From assembly GCA_964565895.1 (NCBI GenBank), contig CAZMGT010000028.1:1-45590 (forward strand): a DNA stretch of 45,590 bases, read 5' to 3'. Position numbers and translations under genes: made by a program. The DNA comes from CAZMGT01 sp964565895. GTDB taxonomy: Bacteria; Armatimonadota; Zipacnadia; UBA1398; CAZMGT01. Every line of letters begins with the position of its first letter. The first letter of the stretch is position 1. Below are positions 38,425-45,590 of the stretch, piece by piece. A model generated the notes under the pieces. That model had not been told where the DNA came from. It made no database searches and was given only the letters and a program-made list of their open reading frames with translations.

Positions 38425-39705
38425 ATGCTCAAAGCAAGCGCGGTCGTTGTCTCCCTCGCCGTTGTCGTTGTCCTGCTTTCGGGGTGCCCTCTGTCCACGC
38501 AGGCCGTTCCCACGATCCAAAATGTCCAGCCGTTGCTCGTCGACCAGCAGCCGACACAGGGCACCGTCGGCCAGGGGCAGTATAAGTGGTATTCGTTTAA
38601 CGCCTCAAGCGGCGGGTCGTACACCGTCCGCCTGCAAACGACGGCGGGCAACGCCGACCTCGCCGTCTACTACCAAAGCGCGGAGAACCTCGTCAGCTCA
38701 AGCACGTTCCCGGGCACAGCCCACGATGCGGTCGTCCTGAGCAACGCCACCGGCGGCCGGTATTACATCGGGGTAACCAGCGCCTCAGGCTCCTCGAGCT
38801 ACACCGTTGCCGTCACCTCTGGAGCGCTGGAAAGCTACGTCGGCGCGGCAAGCTACGGCGACCTCGTCGCCTACTACATGGACCTGGCGAACAACACCTA
38901 CAGCGCCTATAACCTAACCACAGGGGCTACCGTCAGTGGCACATTTACCCTCTCCAGCGACGGCCGCCGGGGAACGATGGACGGCGTCTACCCCTTCGTC
39001 CGCCTGCCCGGAGAGATCGTGGTCATTAGCCCGCGCAGCGCGGGCGCGGGCCACCACCTCGTCGTCGCGCTTAAGCGCGCCTATGTGCCGTTCGGCACGG
39101 AGATCGGCGGCAACTACCTTTACGTGGGCACCTATGGCGACTACGGGACAGCGACGGCCACGGCCTCCAGCGCCTCCGCGGGAACGTTTGCCTTCCAGGC
39201 GCTAAACGTCGCCGAGCAGGGCTCCGGGCCATATCAGTTCAACGCCAACCACAGCGCGGTGCACTGGCAGGCAACGAGCGGCACGGCCGCGGGAAGCTCC
39301 GCCTGGGGCGTGTTCTTAAGCGACGAGGTATTCGTCGTCGACAACTACGACCCTTCCGGCGCGCCGCAGGGGATGACCGTGGGCGTTAAGCGGCCCACTT
39401 CTCCGCCCCCGCCCAGCGCGCTGGCGGGCACATATCACTACGTGGACAAATACGGCGGCTACGGCGACTTTACCATTAACTCCTCAGGCACGGTAGACAT
39501 CGCCGGGCAAGACGCCAGCGGCAACCCGTTTTCCGCCAGCGGCGTGCCTATCAGCCAAACGCCCGAGGGGTTCTACCAGGTAACCCTGGGCGCAGAGCAG
39601 TGGACCGTCGTCGCTCTCGCGGGCACTGTGCTTGTCGGCGGGGCGTCGCAGGAGGCCGGCGGGCCGGAAGAGGGGAATATCATCGTCGGCGTCCCCGCCC
39701 CGTAG
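38425..39705 (+). CDS. Lipoprotein with PPC-like domain and three beta repeats
   Basis: This 426-residue protein has a lipoprotein signal with lipobox LLSGC (Cys21). Residues about 35-130 resemble a bacterial pre-peptidase C-terminal (PPC) sandwich (GQYKWYSFNA, NADLAVYYQSAEN, GRYYIGVTSASG). Three beta-rich units of about 85-105 residues follow from about 134, 219 and 330. The last two open with the related GNYLYVGTYGDYGT and GTYHYVDKYGGYGDFT. The sequence is rich in Gly, Ser, Thr and Ala, as in surface proteins. The ATG at 38425 follows TAAGGAGG. It probably sits on the outer membrane. The function is unknown. Confidence 0.7.
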   Translation: MLKASAVVVSLAVVVVLLSGCPLSTQAVPTIQNVQPLLVDQQPTQGTVGQGQYKWYSFNASSGGSYTVRLQTTAGNADLAVYYQSAENLVSSSTFPGTAHDAVVLSNATGGRYYIGVTSASGSSSYTVAVTSGALESYVGAASYGDLVAYYMDLANNTYSAYNLTTGATVSGTFTLSSDGRRGTMDGVYPFVRLPGEIVVISPRSAGAGHHLVVALKRAYVPFGTEIGGNYLYVGTYGDYGTATATASSASAGTFAFQALNVAEQGSGPYQFNANHSAVHWQATSGTAAGSSAWGVFLSDEVFVVDNYDPSGAPQGMTVGVKRPTSPPPPSALAGTYHYVDKYGGYGDFTINSSGTVDIAGQDASGNPFSASGVPISQTPEGFYQVTLGAEQWTVVALAGTVLVGGASQEAGGPEEGNIIVGVPAP

Positions 39706-39712
39706 ACGGTTC

Positions 39713-39746
39713 GGGGGCGGCTTGCGGCGCTGCCCAGGCCGCCCCC
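39713..39746 (+). terminator. GC hairpin after the lipoprotein gene
   Basis: GGGGGCGGC (39713-39721) pairs perfectly with GCCGCCCCC (39738-39746) around a 16-base loop, directly after the stop. No U-tract follows. Confidence 0.45.
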
Positions 39747-39846
39747 AATGCCCGCTCCCTCGTTGCGCAACCGCTTGCCCGAAAGCGTTTCCAATTACGG
39801 ACAGAACCGGGGAGTTCTCTAGCCTAGCCTAAGGGAGCACCGGGAA

Positions 39847-41511
39847 ATGCCGCCGGAAACCGACGCCGCGCCGGCCAAGGCAACGGAAAAACCAAAAGAT
39901 GCCGGCGCACACATCGTTAAGAACACAACCATCGTCTCCGCGTTTTTGCTTGTCGGGCGCATCGTCGGCCCGGCGCGCGAGCTCATCGTCAGCCGGCTCA
40001 TCGGGACCACGGGCATCTCCGACGTCTTCCGCTTCGCCTACGAGGGCATCCTCCAAGACGTATATACGAAGTTCGAAAAGCTCCTTCAGCCCATCTACAT
40101 TCCCATCTTCGTCGCCCGGCAGCGCGCCGATGGCGACAAGGCGGCGTGGAAATTCACCAGCGTTGTGGGGACGCTGCAGGGCTTGGGCCTAATCACCGTC
40201 GCCCTCTTGGGCACGATCTACGCCCCGAACATCGCCGGCTGGATCACCAAATCTCACGCGGAGAAGATCGGCCCGGGGACGATCGAGTTCGACCGCCTGG
40301 TCTGGTTTTTAAGCATCTTCTTCCCCGCGCTTGTCGTTTATAGCTTGTCCAACCTCGCCGAGCTCACGCTCCAGTCCTACCACCAGTTCACCATTCCCGC
40401 GCTGGCCGAGGCGCTGCGCCGCGTGTCCATCGTGGGCGGCGTGGTCGCGGCGATCGTCATCTTCCACGTGCCTAGCGAACACCAGACGACCTATGCCCTC
40501 GCCCTCGGGGCGCTCGTGGGGATCGGCCTGCGCCTGTGCGTGCAGCTTCCCAGCCTGTGGCAGCGGCTCAAGCTGTTCCGCCCCTCGCTCGACCTAAAGA
40601 ACCCCGACGTGCGCAAGGCAATCGTCCTCGCCATTCCTCTGGTCGTGGGGATTTTGTTCGCTCTGGCGCGGAACTTGGCCGAGGCGAAGTTTGCCTTCGA
40701 GCAAGGCGTGGGGGCCTATTCCGGGCTAAAGTACGCCCGGCGCATCGTAGACACCCCGTGGCAAATCCTCGCCCTCGCCCTAAGCTACGTCATCTTTCCG
40801 TTTATCTCCGAGCTCAGCGCAAGCAAGGAAAAGCAGCGCCTCGCCGACGCCCTCGTGTCTACCGCGCGGGTAATCGCCTTCTTCTTCGTGCCGCTTTCCG
40901 TCTTCTTCCTCATCGTTGGCGAAAGCACCGTCCGCGTGGCGTTCTTTGGGCTTAAGTTCGACGAGCAGTCCGTGGCCATCACCATGTCCGCCCTCCCCTG
41001 GTACCTCATCGGCATGTTCTTCTTCGCCCTCGAGGACCCCCTGCTTAAGTGGTTCTACGCCCTGTCGGACACAAAAACGCCCATCGCCATGGGCATCGTG
41101 GGCGACCTAATCTGGCTCACCGTCGCCGCCGTCGGCGTTAAGGTCTACAACCTCGGCCTGCCCGCCATCGCCGCGGCAATGTCCGTCTCTAAAACGCTAA
41201 AGGTGCTCGTCCTCCTCGCCATCTTAAGGCCCCGCTTGGGGCGTATCGGCTACGAGCGCGTGGTCCCGTTTGTGGGTAAGCTCGCTTTGGCCACGGCGCT
41301 CATGGCCCTTGCTACGAGATTTGTCTCAGAAGCGATCAAAGGCGCTTTGCCTGCGGAACTCCTCGCCGGCGTAAAGGGCCACGTGCTCGTTCTCTTCCCC
41401 GCGTTTGCCGCGGCGCTCGCCGTATTTCTCATCCTCAGCTTGGCCCTGCGCATCGAGGAGTGCTGGCTTGTTGCGGACAGGTTAAAGGCCAAGCTCCTCC
41501 GTCGCCGCTAG
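39847..41511 (+). CDS. murJ: MurJ/MviN-type lipid II flippase
   Basis: This 554-residue inner-membrane protein belongs to the MVF/MATE-like group. A short cytosolic tail of about 22 residues leads into FLLVGRIVGPARELIVSRLIG. About 14 hydrophobic segments follow, and family-like stretches include PIYIPIFVARQ, FPALVVYSLSN, the GVGAYSGLKYARRIVDTPWQ loop and YALSDTKTPIAMGI. MurJ flips lipid-linked peptidoglycan precursor across the inner membrane. A related flippase for another lipid-linked glycan is also possible, because the window has a WecA-type transferase. The ATG at 39847 follows GGGAGC. It is probably a single-gene unit, as the next gene follows after 50 bases with its own weak site. Confidence 0.85.
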   Translation: MPPETDAAPAKATEKPKDAGAHIVKNTTIVSAFLLVGRIVGPARELIVSRLIGTTGISDVFRFAYEGILQDVYTKFEKLLQPIYIPIFVARQRADGDKAAWKFTSVVGTLQGLGLITVALLGTIYAPNIAGWITKSHAEKIGPGTIEFDRLVWFLSIFFPALVVYSLSNLAELTLQSYHQFTIPALAEALRRVSIVGGVVAAIVIFHVPSEHQTTYALALGALVGIGLRLCVQLPSLWQRLKLFRPSLDLKNPDVRKAIVLAIPLVVGILFALARNLAEAKFAFEQGVGAYSGLKYARRIVDTPWQILALALSYVIFPFISELSASKEKQRLADALVSTARVIAFFFVPLSVFFLIVGESTVRVAFFGLKFDEQSVAITMSALPWYLIGMFFFALEDPLLKWFYALSDTKTPIAMGIVGDLIWLTVAAVGVKVYNLGLPAIAAAMSVSKTLKVLVLLAILRPRLGRIGYERVVPFVGKLALATALMALATRFVSEAIKGALPAELLAGVKGHVLVLFPAFAAALAVFLILSLALRIEECWLVADRLKAKLLRRR

Positions 41512-41561
41512 AGCGGACGCCGGCGAAGGGTCGCCCCGCGCCGCGGCGAAAATAGCACCAA

Positions 41562-43457
41562 ATGAGCGCGCGCGACGAACAAAGCGGCCTTCCCAGCGAC
41601 GCAGGCGGCGCCACGCTTTTGCGCAGGCTTTGGGAGTGCCTCCCCGATGGCCTGTTTGCCCTCTCGCGCGAGAGCCGAACGTTCACCGCGACAAACCCCG
41701 CCATGTCCCGCCTTACCGGCTACTCCGCCGAGGAGTTGCGCGCGCTAAAGCTGAGCGACCTCGCCCCGCCCAAGCAGCGCGCCGAGGTCGAGCGCTATTT
41801 AGATCAGCTCCTCGCCGCCGAGGGCGAGGTTCCCTCGCTCGTCTTCCCCATGCTCGCTAAGGACGGCAGCCGGCGGCTTGTCGAGGTTCACGCCCTGGCC
41901 TGCGCCCCGGGCGAGCTGTGCGGCATCCTCCGCGACGTGACCCAGGCCAGCCGCGTGGAGGAGCTCCAGCGGGCTATCGTTAACTCCATGGTCGACCCCG
42001 TGGTCGTTATCGACGCCGAGCTAAACATCGTCGCCGCTAACCGCGCCGCGTACCTCGCCCTGCGGCTCGACCCCGACGCGCGCGAGCTCGAGGGCAAAAA
42101 CGTTAGCGAGCTAGTTACCGCCGACGACCTCCCCCGCGTGCGCGACGCGTTGCAGCAGGTCCTCTCGGGCAAAAGCGTGAGCAGCATCCCCTTAAACATC
42201 GCCCACCCCGCGGGGGTAACCGAGGTGAGCGCCAGCGGCAACCTCCTCCGCGACAGGGATGGCACGGCCTACGTCGTCGCCGTCCTGCACAGCTTGGAGG
42301 AGATCCAAGAGCGCCACGCGCGCGAGCTTCGGGTGGAACGCATGGCCGGCGTGGGCCAGCTCGCCAGCGGCGTGGCCCACGAGTTTAACAATCTCCTGGC
42401 GATTATGCAGGGCTACGCGCAGTTTGCGCTCACGCGCAGCGGCGTGCCCCAGCCCGTGCGCGACGCGCTCGACAACATCATCGTGGCCACCCGCCGCGCC
42501 GCGGAGATCACGCGCAACCTGCTCGACTTCGCCCAGCCCTGCGAGCCCCTGCGCTCCAGGTGCGACATCATCAACTGCATCGAGCGGGCGATCGCCAACC
42601 TGCGCGACGACCTCGAGCGCAGCAACATCCGCGTCCTGCGCAACTATGGCCCTGTCCCTCTGGCGTTTGTAGATGGCGGCCAGCTCGAGCAGGTGTTCGC
42701 GAACATCATTAGCAACGCCATTCACGCCATGCCCCAGGGGGGCGAGCTGCGTATTGCCGCGAAGCCCGTTAGCTCCTGCGCCGGCGTCTCCCAGCCCGCG
42801 CTCGAGATAAGCATTGCCGACACCGGCGAGGGCATCCCCGCGGAATACTTAGACCGCATCTTCGAGCCGTTCTTCACCACCAAGGGCGCCCGCGGAACAA
42901 GCGGCATCCCCGGCACTGGCCTCGGGCTTTCCGTGGCCCACGGGATCGTGAAAGCCCACGGCGGGGAGATCTCCGTAGACAGCGCCGTTGGCCAGGGCAC
43001 GACGTTTACCATTCGCATCCCTCTCGGCGAGCTCGCCCCGGAGGAGCCCGAGGAGTCCATCCCCACCCCCGCTCCCGAGCACCCCGCCCCGCTGAACATT
43101 CTCGTGGTCGACGACGAAATGCCCATCCGCCGCCTGCTCAGCGCCGCCCTCGCCCAGGGCGGGCACAACGTGGTCACCGCCAGCGACGGCGAGCAGGCGC
43201 TCAAGCTCCTCGACGAGCAGCGCTTCGACGTCGCCCTTGTAGACATCCTCATGCCCCAGCTCGACGGCATCGAGACTATGCGCCTCATGCATGAGAAAGA
43301 TCCGACCATTCCCGTGATTATCATTACCGGCAAGGGCGAGCGCGCGCTGGAGCAAGAGGCACTTGCCGCAGGCGCGCGGGCATACCTGCGCAAGCCGTTC
43401 GCCATGGACACCATCCTCGAGGTCGTGGAAAGCGCCGCGCGGCCCGCGGAGCGCTGA
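41562..43457 (+). CDS. Hybrid histidine kinase (PAS-PAS-HisKA-HATPase-REC)
   Basis: This 631-residue protein has no membrane segment. Two PAS domains (about residues 22-135 and 140-255) lead to a HisKA helix with the acceptor His273 (VAHEFNNLL, NtrB-like). The ATPase follows at about 370-490 (ISNAIHAMPQGG, DTGEGIPAEYLDRIFEPFF, GTGLGLSVAHG). A receiver domain follows at about 512-628 with VDDE, phospho-acceptor Asp561 (LVDILMP) and Lys in YLRKP. It would sense a cytosolic signal and pass phosphate to its own receiver or a further partner. The catalytic residues are complete, unlike those of the kinase at 33250-34986. The DUF4185 gene follows after five to 23 bases. Confidence 0.92.
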   Translation: MSARDEQSGLPSDAGGATLLRRLWECLPDGLFALSRESRTFTATNPAMSRLTGYSAEELRALKLSDLAPPKQRAEVERYLDQLLAAEGEVPSLVFPMLAKDGSRRLVEVHALACAPGELCGILRDVTQASRVEELQRAIVNSMVDPVVVIDAELNIVAANRAAYLALRLDPDARELEGKNVSELVTADDLPRVRDALQQVLSGKSVSSIPLNIAHPAGVTEVSASGNLLRDRDGTAYVVAVLHSLEEIQERHARELRVERMAGVGQLASGVAHEFNNLLAIMQGYAQFALTRSGVPQPVRDALDNIIVATRRAAEITRNLLDFAQPCEPLRSRCDIINCIERAIANLRDDLERSNIRVLRNYGPVPLAFVDGGQLEQVFANIISNAIHAMPQGGELRIAAKPVSSCAGVSQPALEISIADTGEGIPAEYLDRIFEPFFTTKGARGTSGIPGTGLGLSVAHGIVKAHGGEISVDSAVGQGTTFTIRIPLGELAPEEPEESIPTPAPEHPAPLNILVVDDEMPIRRLLSAALAQGGHNVVTASDGEQALKLLDEQRFDVALVDILMPQLDGIETMRLMHEKDPTIPVIIITGKGERALEQEALAAGARAYLRKPFAMDTILEVVESAARPAER

Positions 43458-43480
43458 GAGCGATGTTTGCGGAGGTTGCC

Positions 43481-44530
43481 ATGGTTGCTGCACTCTGCTT
43501 CTGCCTCGCCTCAGTAGGCCAGCCTCCCCCCGCGCGCTATCCCCCATATCCCCCGAGCCCGGTTATCGCCGCGGTAAGGTTTGCCCCCGAGAAGGCAATC
43601 ATCCGCAAGGCCTTGGGCAGCGACAACTGGCCCATTACCTGGGCCGACGACGACTGCCTCTACTGCGCCTATGGCGACGGTTGGGGATTTGAGCCAGGCG
43701 GGCGCAAGCTTAGCCTGGGCTTTTGCAGAATCTCCGGCGCGCCCCCGGACTTCTCCGGCAGCGACATCCCCTCGCCCAGCGGCGAACGCCTCGGCGACGG
43801 CGCCCGCGGCCCCAAAGCCAGCGGCATGCTTATGGTCGACGCCGTGCTCTACATGCTCGTGCGCAACGTAAAAAACTCCCAGCTCGCCTGGTCCTCCGAC
43901 CACGGGAAAACGTGGACCTGGGCCCCCTGGCGCTTTACCACGAGCTTCGGCTGCCCCACGTTTTTAAACTTCGGAAAAAACTACGCCGGCGCGCGCGACA
44001 ACTTCGTCTACGTCTATTCCCAAGACGGCCCGAGCGCCTATAAGCCCTACGACCACGTCGTCCTCGCCCGCGTGCCCAAAGATCGCCTGCGCGAGCGCGA
44101 GGCATATCAGTTTTTCGCCGGCCTCGACGCCCGCGGCAGGCCTCGCTGGACGCCCGACATAACCCGCCGCGCCTCCGTGCTCGAGCATCCCGGCCGCTGC
44201 TATCGCATGGACGTCGTCTATCATCCGGGGCTAAGGCGATACCTGCTCTGCCAGGCGTTTGGCAACGGCCGCGGGGGGTGGGCGATCTTCGACGCCCCCG
44301 AGCCTTGGGGCCCATGGACCACCGCTTTTTATACCGAAGACTGGGGCCTGGGCAACATCCACGGCTTCCGCTTGCCCACGAAGTGGATCGACCCGCGGGG
44401 CAACACGATGTGGCTTGTCTTCTCCGGCCGCGCGCACAAGGGCGTGGACTACGACGCGTTTTGCCTCCGGCGGTGCACGCTTGTTTTGCGCGAAAGGGCA
44501 AGCGAAAAATTGCCCTCGGCCGGCTCGTAG
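43481..44530 (+). CDS. Exported DUF4185-family protein
   Basis: This protein of about 349 residues has a short signal peptide (MVAALCFCLASVGQ) and a DUF4185 core. DNWPITWADDDCLYCAYGDGWG lies near residue 48 (about 21 residues, listed in part as its key pattern W-x2-D-D-x-L-Y-x-A-Y-G-D-G). Further strands are SSDHGKTWTW and WVDPRGN-like repeats typical of a five-bladed propeller (RMDVVYHPGLRRYLLC, FSGRAHKGVDYDAF). The family resembles GH43/GH32 propellers; the substrate is unknown. I chose the ATG at 43481, five bases after GGAGG. An in-frame ATG at 43463 would add six residues. It begins just after the hybrid kinase stop. Confidence 0.75.
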   Translation: MVAALCFCLASVGQPPPARYPPYPPSPVIAAVRFAPEKAIIRKALGSDNWPITWADDDCLYCAYGDGWGFEPGGRKLSLGFCRISGAPPDFSGSDIPSPSGERLGDGARGPKASGMLMVDAVLYMLVRNVKNSQLAWSSDHGKTWTWAPWRFTTSFGCPTFLNFGKNYAGARDNFVYVYSQDGPSAYKPYDHVVLARVPKDRLREREAYQFFAGLDARGRPRWTPDITRRASVLEHPGRCYRMDVVYHPGLRRYLLCQAFGNGRGGWAIFDAPEPWGPWTTAFYTEDWGLGNIHGFRLPTKWIDPRGNTMWLVFSGRAHKGVDYDAFCLRRCTLVLRERASEKLPSAGS

Positions 44531-44585
44531 AGGCATTTGAGCAAAAGCGCAGCGCAAGCCAACGCCGCGCCCGAGAAAAACTGGC

Positions 44586-44591
44586 TATAAT
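44586..44591 (+). promoter_or_regulatory. Perfect -10 element before the zinc-ribbon TPR gene
   Basis: TATAAT lies 39 bases before the ATG at 44631, at a plausible place for a start. I see no -35 match at the right spacing, so it is only a weak promoter candidate. Confidence 0.35.
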
Positions 44592-44630
44592 CCCATTGCA
44601 GCCGCCAGTTGCAGGACAAGGGGAGCGCAA

Positions 44631-45590
44631 ATGCCCAGCGCCCGAGCGAAGGCAGCCCTTGCCCCCGTGTGCCCCGTGTGCCACATGGTCAACCCGTGCG
44701 GAGCAAAGCGCTGTATCGGCTGCGGGGCAGAGCTCCCCCCAACGCCCCCGCCTAAAAACCGGCCGCTGCTCTGGGCCTCGCTCCTTGTCTGCGCGTTTCT
44801 CCTCGGCTGCACGGTCTACGGCGTCTATCTTCTCAACCGCACGGCAGCCCTCCAGCGCGAGGCGCGCAGCGCCGCCGAGCGCATGACCCAGGCCCTACGC
44901 TGCCTGCGCGAAAACAAGCCCGCGCTCGCCGTCGCCTACTATAAAGAGGCTATTGCGATAGACAACACCCTTCCCGCGGCATATGCCGGCCTCTCCGCCG
45001 CCTATTTCTCCCTCGGCGACTATCCCCAGGCCGCCGCTGCCGCGCGCAGGGCCGTCCAGCTCGACCCCGACAACCCCGACTATCGGCTACATCTCGCCCG
45101 CGCCCTGCACGAGCAAGGCGAGCTTGCCGAGGCGCAAATCGCCTACCTCGACACCCTGCGGCTTGACCCCAACCGCGCCGAGGCGCTAAACGGGCTTGGC
45201 GTTGTCCTGTTTCAGCTCGGCGATGCCCAGCGCGCGGTGGAGCAGTTTGAAAAAGCCGTCGCCCGCGCGCCGAAAAACCCTGGCTTCCGCGAAAACCTCA
45301 TCCGCGCTTACCTTCAGTTGGAAGACTTCGAGCGCGCCGAGAAAGTCGCCCGCGAGGGCACGGCCCTGCTCCCCCAAAGCGCACGGGCATTTTCCGCCCT
45401 TGGTGCCGTTTTGCTTCAGCGGAGGAAAATCGGCGAGGCGCGCGACGTCCTTTCCCACGCGCTAAAGCTCGACCCGCAAAACGCCCAGGCCCATCGCGCC
45501 CTGGGCCAAGCTCTAAGCGCTCCTCCCGAGCCTCAGCTCGACGCCGCCCGCGAGCACCTGTTCCGCGCGGTAGAGCTCGACCCCGGCGAG
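44631..45590 (+). CDS. Zinc-ribbon TPR membrane protein, 3' end beyond the window
   Basis: The frame is open from ATG 44631 (AAGGGGAGCGCAA upstream) to the edge, at least 320 residues. The N terminus holds a CPVCHMVNPCGAKRCIGCG zinc ribbon with two C-x2-C pairs (Cys14/17 and Cys28/31). A membrane helix follows at about residues 47-69 (LLWASLLVCAFLLGC). From about residue 85 on it is tetratricopeptide repeats of about 34 residues (AYYKEAIAIDNTLPAAYAGL, YPQAAAAARRAVQLDPDNP, QRAVEQFEKAVARAPKNP and ARDVLSHALKLDPQNAQAH). The TPR part would lie on the far side of the membrane from the zinc ribbon, giving a scaffold for other proteins. The C-terminal function is not visible. Confidence 0.85.
   Translation, partial: MPSARAKAALAPVCPVCHMVNPCGAKRCIGCGAELPPTPPPKNRPLLWASLLVCAFLLGCTVYGVYLLNRTAALQREARSAAERMTQALRCLRENKPALAVAYYKEAIAIDNTLPAAYAGLSAAYFSLGDYPQAAAAARRAVQLDPDNPDYRLHLARALHEQGELAEAQIAYLDTLRLDPNRAEALNGLGVVLFQLGDAQRAVEQFEKAVARAPKNPGFRENLIRAYLQLEDFERAEKVAREGTALLPQSARAFSALGAVLLQRRKIGEARDVLSHALKLDPQNAQAHRALGQALSAPPEPQLDAAREHLFRAVELDPGE

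Overview
The window looks like a contig from an uncultured, GC-rich (mid-60s % by eye), Gram-negative-type bacterium, probably a metagenome assembly because it carries a 100-N gap. A diderm envelope is implied by a TolC-type outer-membrane channel, a periplasmic adaptor and a MurJ-type flippase. The many exported DUF1080/LamG-like proteins, a PmoA-like (DUF6807) protein, a DUF4185 protein and a sulfatase-like protein recall Planctomycetes and similar polysaccharide-processing lineages (Hydrogenedentota, Sumerlaeota, Armatimonadota). That taxonomic reading is inference only; there is no rRNA or other clear marker here.

Layout. 1-3.8 kb: a glutaredoxin-like protein, a sulfatase-like hydrolase, a PmoA-like protein and a DUF1080-like exported protein. 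3.9-7.2 kb: a three-gene FbpABC-type ABC importer with overlapping cistrons. 7.2-10.4 kb: a VanX-type dipeptidase, chorismate mutase/prephenate dehydratase (pheA) and a stand-alone AICAR transformylase. 10.5-11.8 kb: a tandem DUF1080 protein. 11.9-17.9 kb: a minus-strand operon for a MacAB-TolC-like system (Spy-like lipoprotein, giant adaptor, FtsX/MacB permease, TolC protein, ATPase). 17.9-18.3 kb: a divergent control region with phased repeats. 18.3-22.2 kb: two large secreted beta-sandwich proteins. 22.2-26.4 kb: a one-carbon cluster (nitroreductase, MetV-like, damaged or mis-assembled MetF, AcsE-like methyltransferase, UroD-family protein). 26.4-30.8 kb: an old-yellow-enzyme protein, an ECF sigma/anti-sigma pair and a TPR plus papain-like protein. 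30.8-35.1 kb (minus): a WecA/MraY-family transferase, glyA and a histidine kinase without its phospho-acceptor histidine. 35.2-37.0 kb: a zinc-type UroD/MtaA-like methyltransferase and an MNT/HEPN pair. 37.1-45.6 kb: a GH-like protein, a repeat lipoprotein, MurJ, a hybrid histidine kinase, a DUF4185 protein and a zinc-ribbon TPR protein cut by the window edge.

How the genes work together. MetF/MetV would make methyl-THF. The AcsE-like enzyme and the UroD/MtaA-like proteins could exchange the methyl group with corrinoid proteins, none of which is encoded here, and glyA supplies methylene-THF. The secreted proteins suggest capture and processing of polysaccharides. WecA/MraY and MurJ act on undecaprenyl-linked envelope precursors.

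The strongest unusual signals are: (1) the 689-residue adaptor, whose two hairpin arms have grown in parallel by four 33-residue and four 32-residue repeats; (2) the 11-bp-phased TTGTACACA repeats inside the promoter of its operon; (3) a histidine kinase with Gln in place of His; (4) clustered defects in metV/metF; and (5) a sulfatase-family protein with Thr at the nucleophile position.
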